A stretch of DNA of 64,000 bases from an uncultured Collinsella sp. (GCA_959599095.1 CAUGGC010000003.1:1-64000); one strand, 5' to 3'. Counted from the stretch's first letter, positions 41,243 through 50,144 are shown. Translations and numbers: made by a program. The notes: generated from the sequence alone by a model not told the origin.

Positions 41243-42433
41243 TCATGAGGAGCGCGTTTTGCCGAAGGCCTTAAGCACCGCCGTCACGGGACCAGGCTGG
41301 AAACGTCGGCGCACATCGTCGAGACGCTCGGGAATATCGATGTGCTGCGGGCAGTGCCGCGCGCATTTGCCGCATTTGACGCAATTGCTCACCAACTTGG
41401 GCTCGCTTGTGCGCACCGCGCTCGCCGTAAAGTATTGAGACAGCCCCGTAAACCAGCTGTGCGCATAGCTTGCGTTGTAGGCGGCAAAACATCCAGGGAT
41501 ATTGATGCCTTTAGGGCACGGCATGCAATAGCCGCATCCCGTGCAGGGCACACGGTTCGATTTCTCAAACTCCATCAACACGCGCGCAATCGTGTCGAGC
41601 TGGTTGGCCGTCATCGAATTCGGCAACGCGAGGTCTGCCAGTGACGAATTCTCGTCCACCTGCGCGGTATCGGTCATACCCGAAAGCAACATGGTCACCT
41701 GGGGATGATTCCACACCCACGAGAGCCCCCAAGCGGCAGGCATATGCAAATGCCGATCGCATGCACCATCGAGAACAGCGCGCGCCCGCGGAGGCAATTT
41801 GCCTGCCAAGCGTCCGCCCAAAAGCGGCTCCATCACAAACACCGCGAGACCTCGCTCGGCGGCGGCCATGAGCCCCGCCGTTCCCGCCTGATATCGTTCT
41901 CCAGCGTAGTTGTACTGGATCTGGCAAAAGTCCCACTCATACGCATCGAGCATCGTAAGAAAGTCCGCCGCGCTGCCGTGGTACGAAAAGCCTATCTGAC
42001 GAATACGCCCTGCAGCCTTTTGCTGCGCGATCCAGTCCTCGATGCCCAACGCCACCACACGTTCCCACTGGGCGGGCGAGGTAATGTTGTGCATGAGGTA
42101 ATAGTCGATATGGTCAGTCCGTAGGCGGCGCAGTTGCTCGTCGAAGAACCGGTCGAAATCCTCCGCGCATTTGCACGAAGCATGCGGCAGCTTGGTTGCG
42201 AGCAAAACCTGGTCGCGCAAGCCCAGGCGCTCAAGCGACGCACCCACGCACGCCTCGTTGCCGGGATAGAGATAGGCCGTGTCCAGGTAGTTAATCCCCT
42301 GCTCCACCGCACGGGAAATGATGGCATCGGCTGTCTTCGCATCCGGACGTCCCGGCGCACCGGGAAACCTCATGCAGCCCAGACCCAGAGCGGATATTCG
42401 GTTACCACTTTTAGGGTCAACGCGGTATTGCAC
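41243..42433 (-). CDS. Aldo/keto reductase with C-terminal 2x[4Fe-4S] ferredoxin domain
   Basis: A 396-residue protein. The N-terminal AKR barrel has ALGLGCMRFPG, NYLDTAYLYPGNE (catalytic Asp and Tyr), Lys in LATKLPH and His in YYLMHNI. The C-terminal region has CTGCGYCMPCPKGINIPGC and CVKCGKCARHCPQHIDIP, two 4Fe-4S clusters, as in the anaerobe-specific AKR group. It may move electrons between ferredoxin and an organic substrate. The start is GTG 42433 with GGAGGGG upstream. Confidence 0.92.
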   Translation of the reverse strand: MQYRVDPKSGNRISALGLGCMRFPGAPGRPDAKTADAIISRAVEQGINYLDTAYLYPGNEACVGASLERLGLRDQVLLATKLPHASCKCAEDFDRFFDEQLRRLRTDHIDYYLMHNITSPAQWERVVALGIEDWIAQQKAAGRIRQIGFSYHGSAADFLTMLDAYEWDFCQIQYNYAGERYQAGTAGLMAAAERGLAVFVMEPLLGGRLAGKLPPRARAVLDGACDRHLHMPAAWGLSWVWNHPQVTMLLSGMTDTAQVDENSSLADLALPNSMTANQLDTIARVLMEFEKSNRVPCTGCGYCMPCPKGINIPGCFAAYNASYAHSWFTGLSQYFTASAVRTSEPKLVSNCVKCGKCARHCPQHIDIPERLDDVRRRFQPGPVTAVLKAFGKTRSS

Positions 42434-42595
42434 GGCCCCTCCCCTCCCATCGAAGCCCTGACAAGGCGAAACAAACCCGTCACGTCATCGAAACACATCG
42501 GAATCGCAATTGAGAACGTATCGTAACGCAGCAGAAATCGAGCCGTCACGGCACCGCTTTAACATCAGCAAAAAGCCCGATGAAAGGAGCCGGGC

Positions 42596-42790
42596 ATCAC
42601 CACGTGCGAGGACGCCTACCCCTACCCCGGCGAGCAATACATCCTCTCGGTCGACCGCCATCAGATCGAAGTCATGGACCATCTGGACGAGCTTCCCGCC
42701 ACAGGCGCCGTCATCTTCTGCACCTTCCCCAAGGTCCGCGATGGCGTCGGATACCCCGCCCGCGTCTTTGCGGTCTGCCCCGCGGCATAA
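42596..42790 (+). pseudogene. Remnant of a cyclase / kynurenine-formamidase-like gene
   Basis: A 65-codon open frame matching the C-terminal end of the cyclase family (DELPATGAVIFCTFPKVRDGVGYPARVFAVCP; the family ends in LPPKG...PKI.GG.G.PARV.A). No ATG, GTG or TTG lies in a suitable place; AAAGGAG precedes an ATC codon at 42596, and an in-frame stop lies at 42581. The metal-binding N-terminal part is missing. It looks like the tail of a deleted gene that still keeps a terminator downstream (42870). Confidence 0.5.
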
Positions 42791-42869
42791 GCGCACAGCG
42801 CAATAGTTTCTTTTTCATAACAGCCGCCCCGCGCACCCACCAATCACCCTGGCAGCATACAATCCATCA

Positions 42870-42895
42870 GGCGCCCCTTACGCGGGCGCCTTTTA
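42870..42895 (+). terminator. Terminator after the cyclase remnant
   Basis: GGCGCCC / GGGCGCC stem followed by TTTTA, 80 bp after the remnant's stop and only about 20 bp before panE, whose own promoter must then lie further upstream or read through. Confidence 0.75.
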
Positions 42896-42913
42896 CATGG
42901 GGAGATGATTCAC

Positions 42914-43828
42914 ATGCAGATCAACAAGGTCGCCTTTATCGGCAAGGGCGGCGTCGGCCTGCTCTACGGCAGCATGATTGCCAAGGCCCTCGGCAATGAC
43001 GCCGTCGAATACGTTATGGATGACACCCGTTTTGAGCGTCACGCGAACGACGCGCTCACCGTCAACGGCAAGCCCTGCGATCTCACGTCCGTCCGTGCCA
43101 GCGAGGCGACGCCCGCCGATCTGGTCATCCTGACAGTCAAGACCACCGGTCTCGACCAAGCACTCAAGACTATGGAGCGCGTCGTGGGACCCAACACGCT
43201 CATCGCCTCGCTGTGCAACGGCATTACGAGCGAGCAAAAGATTGCCGAACGCTTTGGCTGGGAGCATACCGTTCTTGGTATCTGCCAGGGCATGGACGCC
43301 GTGTTTCTCAACGGCGCGCTCACCTTTACCAATGCGGGCGAAATCCGCTTTGGCGCGGCGGCCGGCACGAACCCCGCAACCATCACCGCAATCGACGAGC
43401 TCTATACGCGCTGCGGCATCGCCCATACCGTCGAGGACGACATCGCCCACCGCATGTGGGCCAAACTCATGCTCAACGACGGCATCAACCAGACCTGCAT
43501 GGCCTACGGCGGGACCTACGGAAGCGCCACGGAGCCGGGCTCCGAGCAGCGTCGCTGCTTTGTTTCCGCCATGCGCGAGGCGCTTGCGGTTGCCAACGCC
43601 GAGGGCGTTGAGCTGACCGAGGCAGACCTGACGCAAATGGTGCACCTCATCGAGGGAATCGACCCCGCCGGTATGCCCTCGATGGCTCAAGACCGCATCG
43701 CAAGGCGCAAAACCGAGGTTGATGAGTTCGCGGGCACCATCTGCCGCCTCGCAGCCAAACACGATATCCAGGCACCGCAAAACGAGTGGCTCTATCGGCG
43801 CATCCGCGATATCGAGAAAAGCTGGTAG
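42914..43828 (+). CDS. panE: 2-dehydropantoate 2-reductase (ketopantoate reductase)
   Basis: A 304-residue NADPH-dependent reductase for pantothenate synthesis. KVAFIGKGGVGLLYGSMIA is the nucleotide motif (GxGGVG), ILTVKTTGLDQAL carries the Lys, LCNGITSEQKIAE the Asn, and WAKLMLNDGINQTCMAYGGTYG the catalytic Lys region. The start 42914 is chosen with TGGGGAG nine bases before; an ATG at 42905 touches the ribosome site. No panB or panC lies nearby. Confidence 0.88.
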   Translation: MQINKVAFIGKGGVGLLYGSMIAKALGNDAVEYVMDDTRFERHANDALTVNGKPCDLTSVRASEATPADLVILTVKTTGLDQALKTMERVVGPNTLIASLCNGITSEQKIAERFGWEHTVLGICQGMDAVFLNGALTFTNAGEIRFGAAAGTNPATITAIDELYTRCGIAHTVEDDIAHRMWAKLMLNDGINQTCMAYGGTYGSATEPGSEQRRCFVSAMREALAVANAEGVELTEADLTQMVHLIEGIDPAGMPSMAQDRIARRKTEVDEFAGTICRLAAKHDIQAPQNEWLYRRIRDIEKSW

Positions 43829-43865
43829 CGCCGACGCGCCGCATTCAACAGCCTTAACAGCAAAA

Positions 43866-43899
43866 CCGCCGCAAGGGAACCTTTCCCCTGCGGCGGCCT
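43866..43899 (+). terminator. Terminator after panE
   Basis: CCGCCGCAAGGG / CCCCTGCGGCGG stem, followed by CCTTC. Confidence 0.8.
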
Positions 43900-43937
43900 T
43901 CATCTTCGTCTATGACCGGCGGCCGATCTCACAACAG

Positions 43938-44144
43938 TTAGCGTTGCGACCCCGGCACCTCGTCCTCATCGTCGCGGCAAAGAACCACGCCTGCGCTTCC
44001 CAGCAGCGTGGCCGCGATCAGCGCGCCGACCACGATAGGAGCAGCCCCGCATGTCCCCTGCATGTCCGCGACGAGCGCGGCCGTGGGACCAAGGCAGCCA
44101 AGCATCAACGCGACGGCGGCAACGGCAATATCTCGAGCATTCAC
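43938..44144 (-). CDS. Small two-helix membrane protein, hypothetical
   Basis: A 68-residue frame with two hydrophobic segments (DIAVAAVALMLGCLGPTAALVA and APIVVGALIAATLLGSAGVVLC) and an acidic tail (RDDEDEVPGS). GGAGGAAG lies upstream but about 14 bases from the ATG, longer than ideal. Composition is consistent with a real small membrane protein; no family is recognised. Confidence 0.5.
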   Translation of the reverse strand: MNARDIAVAAVALMLGCLGPTAALVADMQGTCGAAPIVVGALIAATLLGSAGVVLCRDDEDEVPGSQR

Positions 44145-44330
44145 AAGACCACTTCCTCCAAGAGAAAGACCTTATTTCTCAAGAACCAGTGTGCCCCGCA
44201 TCCATACGCCCAGCGTACCGCCACGGTAAGGGCTCTGTTAACTCAAACGCATACATAGAACGGACGTCCTTACGTTGCCCTAAAGCTCGGTAAAGACGCC
44301 CGTCCGCCAAATATCCGTGATGCAGAAAAA

Positions 44331-45104
44331 TTACCAACCGGTGTAGTAATCGGTGGTTCCGGCAGCGCAGCCGGAGTCATAGACCTTGCAATCACCCTTG
44401 GAGCCCGTAAAGGTCGAGCCCTGGGCCATATCGCCCGCGGCAACAACGTAATAGCCGTCGGAATCGCGCCAGAAGCCCTCAGAATCCTGAGTCCATTCGC
44501 CCGTGCGATAGTGATAAAGCACATTGCTGCTGTAATAGGTCTCGCGGCGCCCGTTGTAGTTATTGACACCCGCAGAGCGCGTCAGGCCCGATCCGTTCGC
44601 GTAGGACGCGGCAGACGCGTAAGACGGAGTGTAACCGGCGTTGTAGTACGAAGCCTGGGCGGCCTCGGCAGCCTCCGCCTCGGCGGCAGCCTCGAGCGCT
44701 TCGCGCTTGGCATCCTCAAGCGCAGCGCGCAGCTCATCGAGCTCGGTCGACTTGGCGTCGACCTCCCCCATCGTCAACAGGCTACCCGCACCGTCGATGC
44801 AACCCTGCAGCACAGCACGCTCGTCATCGGTAGCATAGTCGCCATACATATTCATAATGATCTGAGCGCGCATCTCAAGGGAATCGCGCTTGGCCTCCAT
44901 CGAGGCGTTCCACTCCTGCATGGAACCATAACCATCGCCGCGATAGTCAACGGGCTGCACCAGCGTCGCCTCGGACGGCGTAGGTCCAACCGTATCGGAT
45001 AGTGTTGCCGCGTGGGCATCGGTTGCACCGGCGCCCGCCAAAAGTGCCACGGTCAGAGCGGCGGAAAGGGCGGCGGCTTTCGGTTTTCGTGAATCGATCC
45101 TCAT
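44331..45104 (-). CDS. Secreted coiled-coil protein with a C-terminal Gly/Tyr-rich module
   Basis: A 257-residue exported protein. MRIDSRKPKAAALSAALTVALLAGAGATDAHA is a signal peptide with an AHA site. Residues about 80-150 form an Ala/Glu/Lys coiled coil (DAKREALEAAAEAEAAEAAQ). The last 60 residues (DSEGFWRDSDGYYVVAAGDMAQGSTF, then KVYDSGCAAGTTDYYTGW) match a small module seen at the C-terminus of cell-wall proteins of anaerobes, with two Cys likely to pair. The start 45104 has GGAGG; the frame upstream to 45410 is non-coding. A role in wall turnover is a guess. Confidence 0.75.
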   Translation of the reverse strand: MRIDSRKPKAAALSAALTVALLAGAGATDAHAATLSDTVGPTPSEATLVQPVDYRGDGYGSMQEWNASMEAKRDSLEMRAQIIMNMYGDYATDDERAVLQGCIDGAGSLLTMGEVDAKSTELDELRAALEDAKREALEAAAEAEAAEAAQASYYNAGYTPSYASAASYANGSGLTRSAGVNNYNGRRETYYSSNVLYHYRTGEWTQDSEGFWRDSDGYYVVAAGDMAQGSTFTGSKGDCKVYDSGCAAGTTDYYTGW

Positions 45105-45317
45105 GTAGCTAGAAACCTCCGTAGTGCGTTTTTGCTGCGTTTGAGCTGCGTGTGATTCGATCGCGCTGCATAGTACCCCGAGCAAATCGCGACCTGCGGT
45201 TTTACTCAAAAGGCGCACGTCAATTGCGTAAAACTCACATCCTCTTAACAGGAGTTTTCCACATCTCGATTGCATAAAGCATGCCAAAAACCCTGTTTTT
45301 GCACCCGCTCTATGCAA
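45105..45317. other. Intergenic region with no gene
   Basis: About 210 bp between the secreted protein and the metY terminator. It holds the leftward promoter region of the secreted gene. A repeated CATAAAGCATGC / TATGCAAAA theme is visible, but I see no defined site. Confidence 0.4.
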
Positions 45318-45357
45318 AAAAGGCGCCTGTGCAACCATTGTTCGCACAGGCGCCTTG
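45318..45357 (-). terminator. Terminator after metY
   Basis: Perfect 13-bp stem AAGGCGCCTGTGC / GCACAGGCGCCTT followed by TTTTTGC on the minus strand, 60 bp after the metY stop. Confidence 0.9.
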
Positions 45358-45416
45358 AGCAGGCATTTTATGCAGTTATACCTATCGAGTCGCAAGGGGT
45401 CCTTGCACAAGTCGCC

Positions 45417-46727
45417 TTACTCGTCCAGCGCGGCGAAGGCCTGCTTCAGATCCCAAATGATATCCTCGGCGTTCTCGGTACCGATGGAAAGACGGATCGT
45501 GGAGGGCGTGATGTTCTGCTCGGCGAGCTCCTCGGCAGAGAGCTGGGAGTGCGTAGTGGTAGCCGGGTGCACGACGAGCGACTTGACGTCGGCCACGTTG
45601 GCGAGCAGCGAGAAGACCTGCAGATGGTCGATGAACTTCCAAGCTGCCTCCTGGCCACCCTTAATCTCAAAGGTAAAGATCGAGGCACCGCCGTTGGGGA
45701 AGTACTTCTGATAGAGCTCGTGATCGGGGTGCTCAGACAGGCTCGGGTGGTTCACCTTGGCGACATGGCTATCACCAGCCAGGAACTCAACGACCTTCTT
45801 GGTGTTCTCGACATGACGGTCAACGCGCAGCGACAGAGTCTCGGTGCCCTGGAGCAGGATCCAAGCGTTGAACGGGCTGATGCAGGCGCCCTCGTCACGC
45901 AGCAGGATGGCGCGGACATAGGTTGCGAAGGCGGCGGGACCGGCAGCCTCGGCAAACGAGACGCCATGGTAGGAGGGGTTGGGCTCGGCGATCTGCTCAT
46001 ACTTGCCGCTCGCCTTCCAATCGAAGTTACCGCCGTCGACGATCACACCGCCCAGCGAGGTGCCGTGGCCGCCGATGAACTTGGTTGCGGAGTGGACGAC
46101 GATGTTGGCACCATGCTCCAGCGGACGGAACAGATACGGGGTGCCGAAGGTGTTGTCGACGACAACCGGTAAACCGTGCTTCTTGGCGATCTCGGAGATG
46201 GCGTCGATATTGGGGATGTCAGAATTGGGGTTGCCGAGCGTCTCGAGGTAGATGACCGTGGTGTTGTCCTTGATGGCGCCCTCGACCTCGTCCAGGTTGT
46301 GGGCATCGACGAAGGTGGTCTCGACGCCAAACTGGGAGAGCGTATGCTCCAGCAGGTTGTAGGAGCCACCGTAGATGGTCTTCTGAGCCACCACGTGGTC
46401 ACCGGCCTGGGCAAGAGCCTGCAGGGTATAGGTGATGGCAGCAGCACCGGAGGCGACGGCAAGACCTGCCACACCACCCTCGAGTGCGGCGATACGGTCC
46501 TCGAAGACGCCCTGGGTGGAGTTGGTCAGACGGCCGTAGATGTTACCGGCGTCGGCAAGACCAAAGCGATCGGCGGCGTGCTGGGAGTTGCGGAACACAT
46601 AGCTCGTGGTCTGGTAGATAGGCACGGCGCGGGAGTCGGATGCGGGATCGGCGCTCTCCTGGCCAACGTGAAGCTGCAGGGTATCGAAACCAAAGGTGTG
46701 CTCGGGGTTGTTGATGAACTGGCTCAT
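45417..46727 (-). CDS. metY: O-acetylhomoserine sulfhydrylase
   Basis: A 436-residue PLP enzyme making homocysteine (or cysteine) from O-acetylhomoserine and sulfide. TLQLHVGQESADPASDSRAVPIYQTTSYVF is the family N-terminus; SGAAAITYTLQAL, YLETLGNPNSDIPNIDAI and VVDNTFGTPYLFRP bind cofactor, and VHSATKFIGGHGTSLGG has the Schiff-base Lys. VHPATTTHSQLSAEE is the late active-site loop. GGAGATC precedes the ATG. A leader peptide and a divergent LysR gene lie upstream, so it is probably sulfur-regulated. Confidence 0.95.
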   Translation of the reverse strand: MSQFINNPEHTFGFDTLQLHVGQESADPASDSRAVPIYQTTSYVFRNSQHAADRFGLADAGNIYGRLTNSTQGVFEDRIAALEGGVAGLAVASGAAAITYTLQALAQAGDHVVAQKTIYGGSYNLLEHTLSQFGVETTFVDAHNLDEVEGAIKDNTTVIYLETLGNPNSDIPNIDAISEIAKKHGLPVVVDNTFGTPYLFRPLEHGANIVVHSATKFIGGHGTSLGGVIVDGGNFDWKASGKYEQIAEPNPSYHGVSFAEAAGPAAFATYVRAILLRDEGACISPFNAWILLQGTETLSLRVDRHVENTKKVVEFLAGDSHVAKVNHPSLSEHPDHELYQKYFPNGGASIFTFEIKGGQEAAWKFIDHLQVFSLLANVADVKSLVVHPATTTHSQLSAEELAEQNITPSTIRLSIGTENAEDIIWDLKQAFAALDE

Positions 46728-46789
46728 GATGATCTCCTTGATCGAACAAAAGTTAATAAATTAGAGAGAAGTAAGTCGCTGTCTCCTGA

Positions 46790-46843
46790 TCACGCCGACG
46801 GGCGCAAACAGGAGCCCGGCATTCGTCTTGGTAAGCAATTCAT
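46790..46843 (-). CDS. Candidate 17-residue Cys-containing leader peptide before metY
   Basis: ATG at 46843, with an excellent ribosome site GAAAGGAGG seven bases before, opens MNCLPRRMPGSCLRPSA and stops at 46790, 63 bp before metY. Cys residues are at 3 and 12. The end of the frame overlaps a hairpin (CTCCTG at about 46808 and CAGGAG at about 46784) whose formation would depend on the ribosome. This is the layout of an attenuator that senses cysteine supply. No homology evidence is available. Confidence 0.5.
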   Translation of the reverse strand: MNCLPRRMPGSCLRPSA

Positions 46844-46911
46844 ATGCGGGCCTCCTTTCACATCCCGGTTCCGTGTTTGGCTTAATTACCTACCGCCTTT
46901 GTGTGTTTTGA

Positions 46912-46940
46912 ATAGTACGAGCATTGTTTCCCTCGGTCAA
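46912..46940 (-). promoter_or_regulatory. metY promoter
   Basis: On the minus strand TTGACC (46940-46935), 17-bp spacer, TACTAT (46917-46912). Transcription would include the 17-codon leader frame. Confidence 0.7.
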
Positions 46941-46960
46941 TCACTTAAAAGCGCTAACCT

Positions 46961-46981
46961 GTTATCGGTTATATAGATAAC
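46961..46981. promoter_or_regulatory. Candidate LysR-type operator between metY and its regulator
   Basis: GTTATC-N9-GATAAC, perfect 6-nt arms, 20 bp upstream of the LysR gene and just upstream of the metY -35. AACC-N7-GGTT overlaps it. This fits the usual LysR arrangement of one site serving two divergent promoters. Confidence 0.55.
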
Positions 46982-47000
46982 ACTCGAAAGGATGGCGCCG

Positions 47001-47903
47001 ATGACCCTCCAGCAGCTTCGTTTCCTGATCGCCGTAGCAGAGTCCGGCTCAATCAATGCCGCAGCTCAGCGCCTCTATACCGCTCAGTCCAGCATCTCAA
47101 ACGCCGTCAAAAGCCTGGAACAGGAGCTCCACCTGGAGATCTTTACGCGCTCCAGCCGCGGCGTCACGCTCACCAACGACGGCACCGAGCTTTTGGGCTA
47201 TGCGCGCCAGGTCGTAGAGCAGGCCGATATGCTCGAGGCGCGCTACGAGGACGGCGGCACCCCGCAAGCCCGCCTCGCCATTTCCGCCCAGCACTACGCC
47301 TTTTCGGTCGAGGCCTTTGTCAACGTGGTCGAGCGCTGCCGCGACAGCAAGTTCGAGTTCATCATGCGCGAGACTACCACATCGCAGATCATCGATGACG
47401 TCCGCGCGTTTCGCAGCGACATCGGCATCCTGTATCTGGACGACTTTAACGCCCGTGTTCTGCAGAAGGCTTTTGCCGATGCGCGCGCGAGCTTCCATCC
47501 CCTATTCGACGCGACGGTCCACGTCTTCGTTAGCGAGCGCCACCCGCTTGCCCGCCGCCCGCAGCTGTCCCTTGCCGACCTCACACCCTATACGCGCTAC
47601 AGCTTTGAGCAGGGAACCTCAAACTCCTTCTATTACGCCGAGGAACCTTTTAGCTATATCCCTTGCGACCGCAACATACGAATCTCGGACCGCGGAACAC
47701 TTACTAACTTACTTATCACGTCGAACGGCTACACCCTGTCGACCGGTGTCCTCTCCAATGAAATGCAATGGGGTATGGCATCGATCCCGTTAGCAGACGC
47801 CCCAACGATGCACGTAGGCTATATCATGCACGACGAGCGCAAGCCCTCTCCCCTCTTGCAGCAATACCTCGACGAGCTCAACCGCATCATCCATGCCAAC
47901 TAA
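47001..47903 (+). CDS. LysR-family regulator, probable sulfur-metabolism regulator
   Basis: A 300-residue regulator. MTLQQLRFLIAVAESGSINAAAQRLYTAQSSISNAVKSLEQELHLEIFTRSSRGVTLT, split over residues 1-58, is the winged helix; the remainder is the periplasmic-binding-like effector domain. Divergence from metY suggests control of sulfur assimilation, as with CysB/CmbR-type regulators. The ATG at 47001 is preferred to 46992 by ribosome-site spacing. Confidence 0.88.
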   Translation: MTLQQLRFLIAVAESGSINAAAQRLYTAQSSISNAVKSLEQELHLEIFTRSSRGVTLTNDGTELLGYARQVVEQADMLEARYEDGGTPQARLAISAQHYAFSVEAFVNVVERCRDSKFEFIMRETTTSQIIDDVRAFRSDIGILYLDDFNARVLQKAFADARASFHPLFDATVHVFVSERHPLARRPQLSLADLTPYTRYSFEQGTSNSFYYAEEPFSYIPCDRNIRISDRGTLTNLLITSNGYTLSTGVLSNEMQWGMASIPLADAPTMHVGYIMHDERKPSPLLQQYLDELNRIIHAN

Positions 47904-48002
47904 CTGTCGGAAGACGGGGTAGAAATCGTAGATTGCTAGCCCCCGGCGGGCATGGCGCTACAATGGTCACTCACACGAAACGTACCCAACGAAAGGAAGC
48001 CC

Positions 48003-48488
48003 GTGAAGGTCATCATCTATACCGACGGCTCGGCCCGATCAAATCCGGGACGCGGCGGCTACGGCGCCGTGCTCAAATACACCAACCCCGCCGGCAAGAC
48101 CTTCACCTCCGAGCTTTCGCGCGGCTACGCCAAGACCACCAACAACCGCATGGAGCTCATGGCGGTCATCGTGGCGCTCGAGGCACTTAACCGCCCCTGC
48201 GAGGTCGAGGTCCATTCCGATTCGCAGTACGTCGTCAACGCCTTTAACAAGCACTGGATCGACGGCTGGAAAAAGCGCGGATGGAAAACCGCCAACAAGC
48301 AGCCCGTCAAGAACCGCGACCTGTGGGAGCGCCTACTCACCGCCAAAAGCAAGCACAAGGTTGAGTTCATCTGGGTTAAGGGTCACGCCGGCCACGAGCT
48401 CAACGAGCGCTGCGATGAGCTCGCCACCACGGCGGCCGACGGCAGCAACCTCGATATCGATACCGGCTTTAACGAGAGCGACCTGTAA
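48003..48488 (+). CDS. rnhA: Ribonuclease HI
   Basis: A 161-residue enzyme cutting RNA in RNA-DNA hybrids. The four acidic residues are seen: Asp in IIYTDGSARSNPG, Glu in NNRMELMAVI, Asp in EVHSDSQYVVNAF and Asp in LNERCDELA; WVKGHAGHELNERCD holds the catalytic His loop. The start is GTG 48003 with AAAGGAAG. Length matches E. coli-type RNase HI. Confidence 0.95.
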   Translation: MKVIIYTDGSARSNPGRGGYGAVLKYTNPAGKTFTSELSRGYAKTTNNRMELMAVIVALEALNRPCEVEVHSDSQYVVNAFNKHWIDGWKKRGWKTANKQPVKNRDLWERLLTAKSKHKVEFIWVKGHAGHELNERCDELATTAADGSNLDIDTGFNESDL

Positions 48489-48563
48489 CGGCGTTTTCGC
48501 ACGCTATTTCCTGCCCCCTCGCGCTACACTCATCCTGTAAACCGAACGGCACGAGGGGGATAC

Positions 48564-49670
48564 ATGCTGCGTATAGCGACCATCGGCACATCCATGATTA
48601 CCGACGACTTTATCCAGGTCGTCAACGCCAACGACCAAGCCGCGTTTGTGGGCACGCTCTCGCGCGATGCCGAGCGCGGCGCCGCCTTTACCGCCGAACA
48701 CGGCGGCGAGCGTAACTTCACCGCACTTGACGAGCTTGCGTCCGCCGACGACGTCGACGCCGTCTACATCGGCAGCCCCAATGCGCTCCACTACGAGCAG
48801 GCCCTTGCCTGCATCGCCGGTGGCAAGCACGTCATCGTCGAGAAACCCTTCTGCGCCACCGAAGCGCAGGCGCTGGAAGTCTTCCGCGCTGCCGAGGCAG
48901 CAGGTGTCGTGGCCCTCGAGGCCATGCGTCCCCTCCACGATCCCGCCTTCCACGCCATCGAGGACGCCCTGGGCGAGATCGCCCCCATCCGCCGCGCCTC
49001 ATTGCGCTTTGGCAAGTATTCCTCGCGCTACAACGAGATTCTCGCGGGACGCGCCACCAATATCTTCGACTGCAATATGGCATCGGGTTCCCTCATGGAC
49101 ATTGGCGTCTATACCGTCGAGCCCATGGTCGAGATCTTTGGCATGCCCTCCGGCCTTACGAGCATGACCACCCTGCTCGATCCCACCACGCGACAGCTCA
49201 CGCACGGCCCCATCGATGGCTGCGGTTCCATCCTCGCCAGCTACGGCGGTGGCCGTATCTCCGTCGAGCTCGCGCACTCCAAAATTACGAACGACCTGTT
49301 GCCCTCGCAGATCGAAGGCGAGCGTGGCACTATCCAGATCGACCATCTGTCCACGCCCCGCAACGTCCGCATCGACTATCGCGGCGACGTCGTACGCGGC
49401 TCGGCGACCGAGGCACCGCGCGAACAGGGAGACAACGGCCGCGTGCTCGACCTGCCCAAATCGAGCAACACTATGGAATACGAACTCACAGACTTTATCA
49501 CCGCCATCGGCGGCATCGATAACGTTAAGGAAGAGATTTGGGAGACCCCGGCGGGACGCCACGAGCTTGGCCACTACCGCGATGTCACACTCGTCTCACT
49601 GCGCATCATGGATGCCGTGCGCCAGCAGGCCGGCATAACCTTCCCAGCCGACGCAGGCAAGCAGGCATAG
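48564..49670 (+). CDS. Gfo/Idh/MocA-family oxidoreductase (second copy)
   Basis: A 368-residue NAD(P)-dependent oxidoreductase. RIATIGTSMITDDFIQVV is a divergent Rossmann start (GTSxIT instead of GxGxxG, as in some family members), HVIVEKPFCATEAQA the EKP motif, and SGSLMDIGVYTVEPMVEIFG the C-terminal domain landmark. It is unlike the copy at 40133. An acylphosphatase gene starts 2 bp after its stop, so the two are probably one operon. Confidence 0.87.
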   Translation: MLRIATIGTSMITDDFIQVVNANDQAAFVGTLSRDAERGAAFTAEHGGERNFTALDELASADDVDAVYIGSPNALHYEQALACIAGGKHVIVEKPFCATEAQALEVFRAAEAAGVVALEAMRPLHDPAFHAIEDALGEIAPIRRASLRFGKYSSRYNEILAGRATNIFDCNMASGSLMDIGVYTVEPMVEIFGMPSGLTSMTTLLDPTTRQLTHGPIDGCGSILASYGGGRISVELAHSKITNDLLPSQIEGERGTIQIDHLSTPRNVRIDYRGDVVRGSATEAPREQGDNGRVLDLPKSSNTMEYELTDFITAIGGIDNVKEEIWETPAGRHELGHYRDVTLVSLRIMDAVRQQAGITFPADAGKQA

Positions 49671-49672
49671 CT

Positions 49673-50083
49673 ATGGGTCTCTTCGATACGTTCTTCTCCA
49701 GCGTCACCGGCGGCAGTCGAGAGCCTCAAAAACCATCAAACGTCGAGCTCGAGCTGCGCCGCAGGCTTACTGTGCTCGCAAGCGACGAGGCCACTCAAGA
49801 CACTCCCCTGCGCTATTTCCTGCGCTGGGCGGGGCAAGTCCAGGGCGTTGGCTTTCGCTTTACCAACACCAACCTCGCGCAGGCACGCGCGCTCACCGGC
49901 TGGGTGCGTAACATGGAAGACGGCTCAGTCGAGATGGAGATACAGGGGGCTCCGGCAAATATCCTATCTCATCTCGAGGCGCTTCATGCCTCCTATGAGC
50001 GCATGGGGACACGTTTTCGCCTTGTAGACGCTCAAGCTCGCACCCCGCTTGCCAACGAGGATGGTTTTAGCCCTCGCTATTAG
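49673..50083 (+). CDS. Acylphosphatase-like protein with N-terminal extension
   Basis: A 136-residue protein. WAGQVQGVGFRFTNTNLAQARALTGWVRNMEDGSVEMEIQG (split across about 57-97) contains the catalytic Arg (GVGFR) and Asn (VRNMEDG) of acylphosphatases, which hydrolyse acyl phosphates such as 1,3-bisphosphoglycerate. The 45-residue N-terminal extension (FFSSVTGGSREPQKPSNVELELRRR) is not part of the usual 90-residue fold. It follows the oxidoreductase by 2 bp. Confidence 0.85.
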   Translation: MGLFDTFFSSVTGGSREPQKPSNVELELRRRLTVLASDEATQDTPLRYFLRWAGQVQGVGFRFTNTNLAQARALTGWVRNMEDGSVEMEIQGAPANILSHLEALHASYERMGTRFRLVDAQARTPLANEDGFSPRY

Positions 50084-50144
50084 TATTGTGTTCTAAATAA
50101 GGTATCATTTGCTTCATGCCGTTTACAGAAAAGAGGCGAGGCGC

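Noticed and set aside
46728..46911. SAM or T-box riboswitch upstream of metY
   Set aside because: No SAM-I core or T-box sequence is visible; the leader instead has a short peptide frame with a hairpin.
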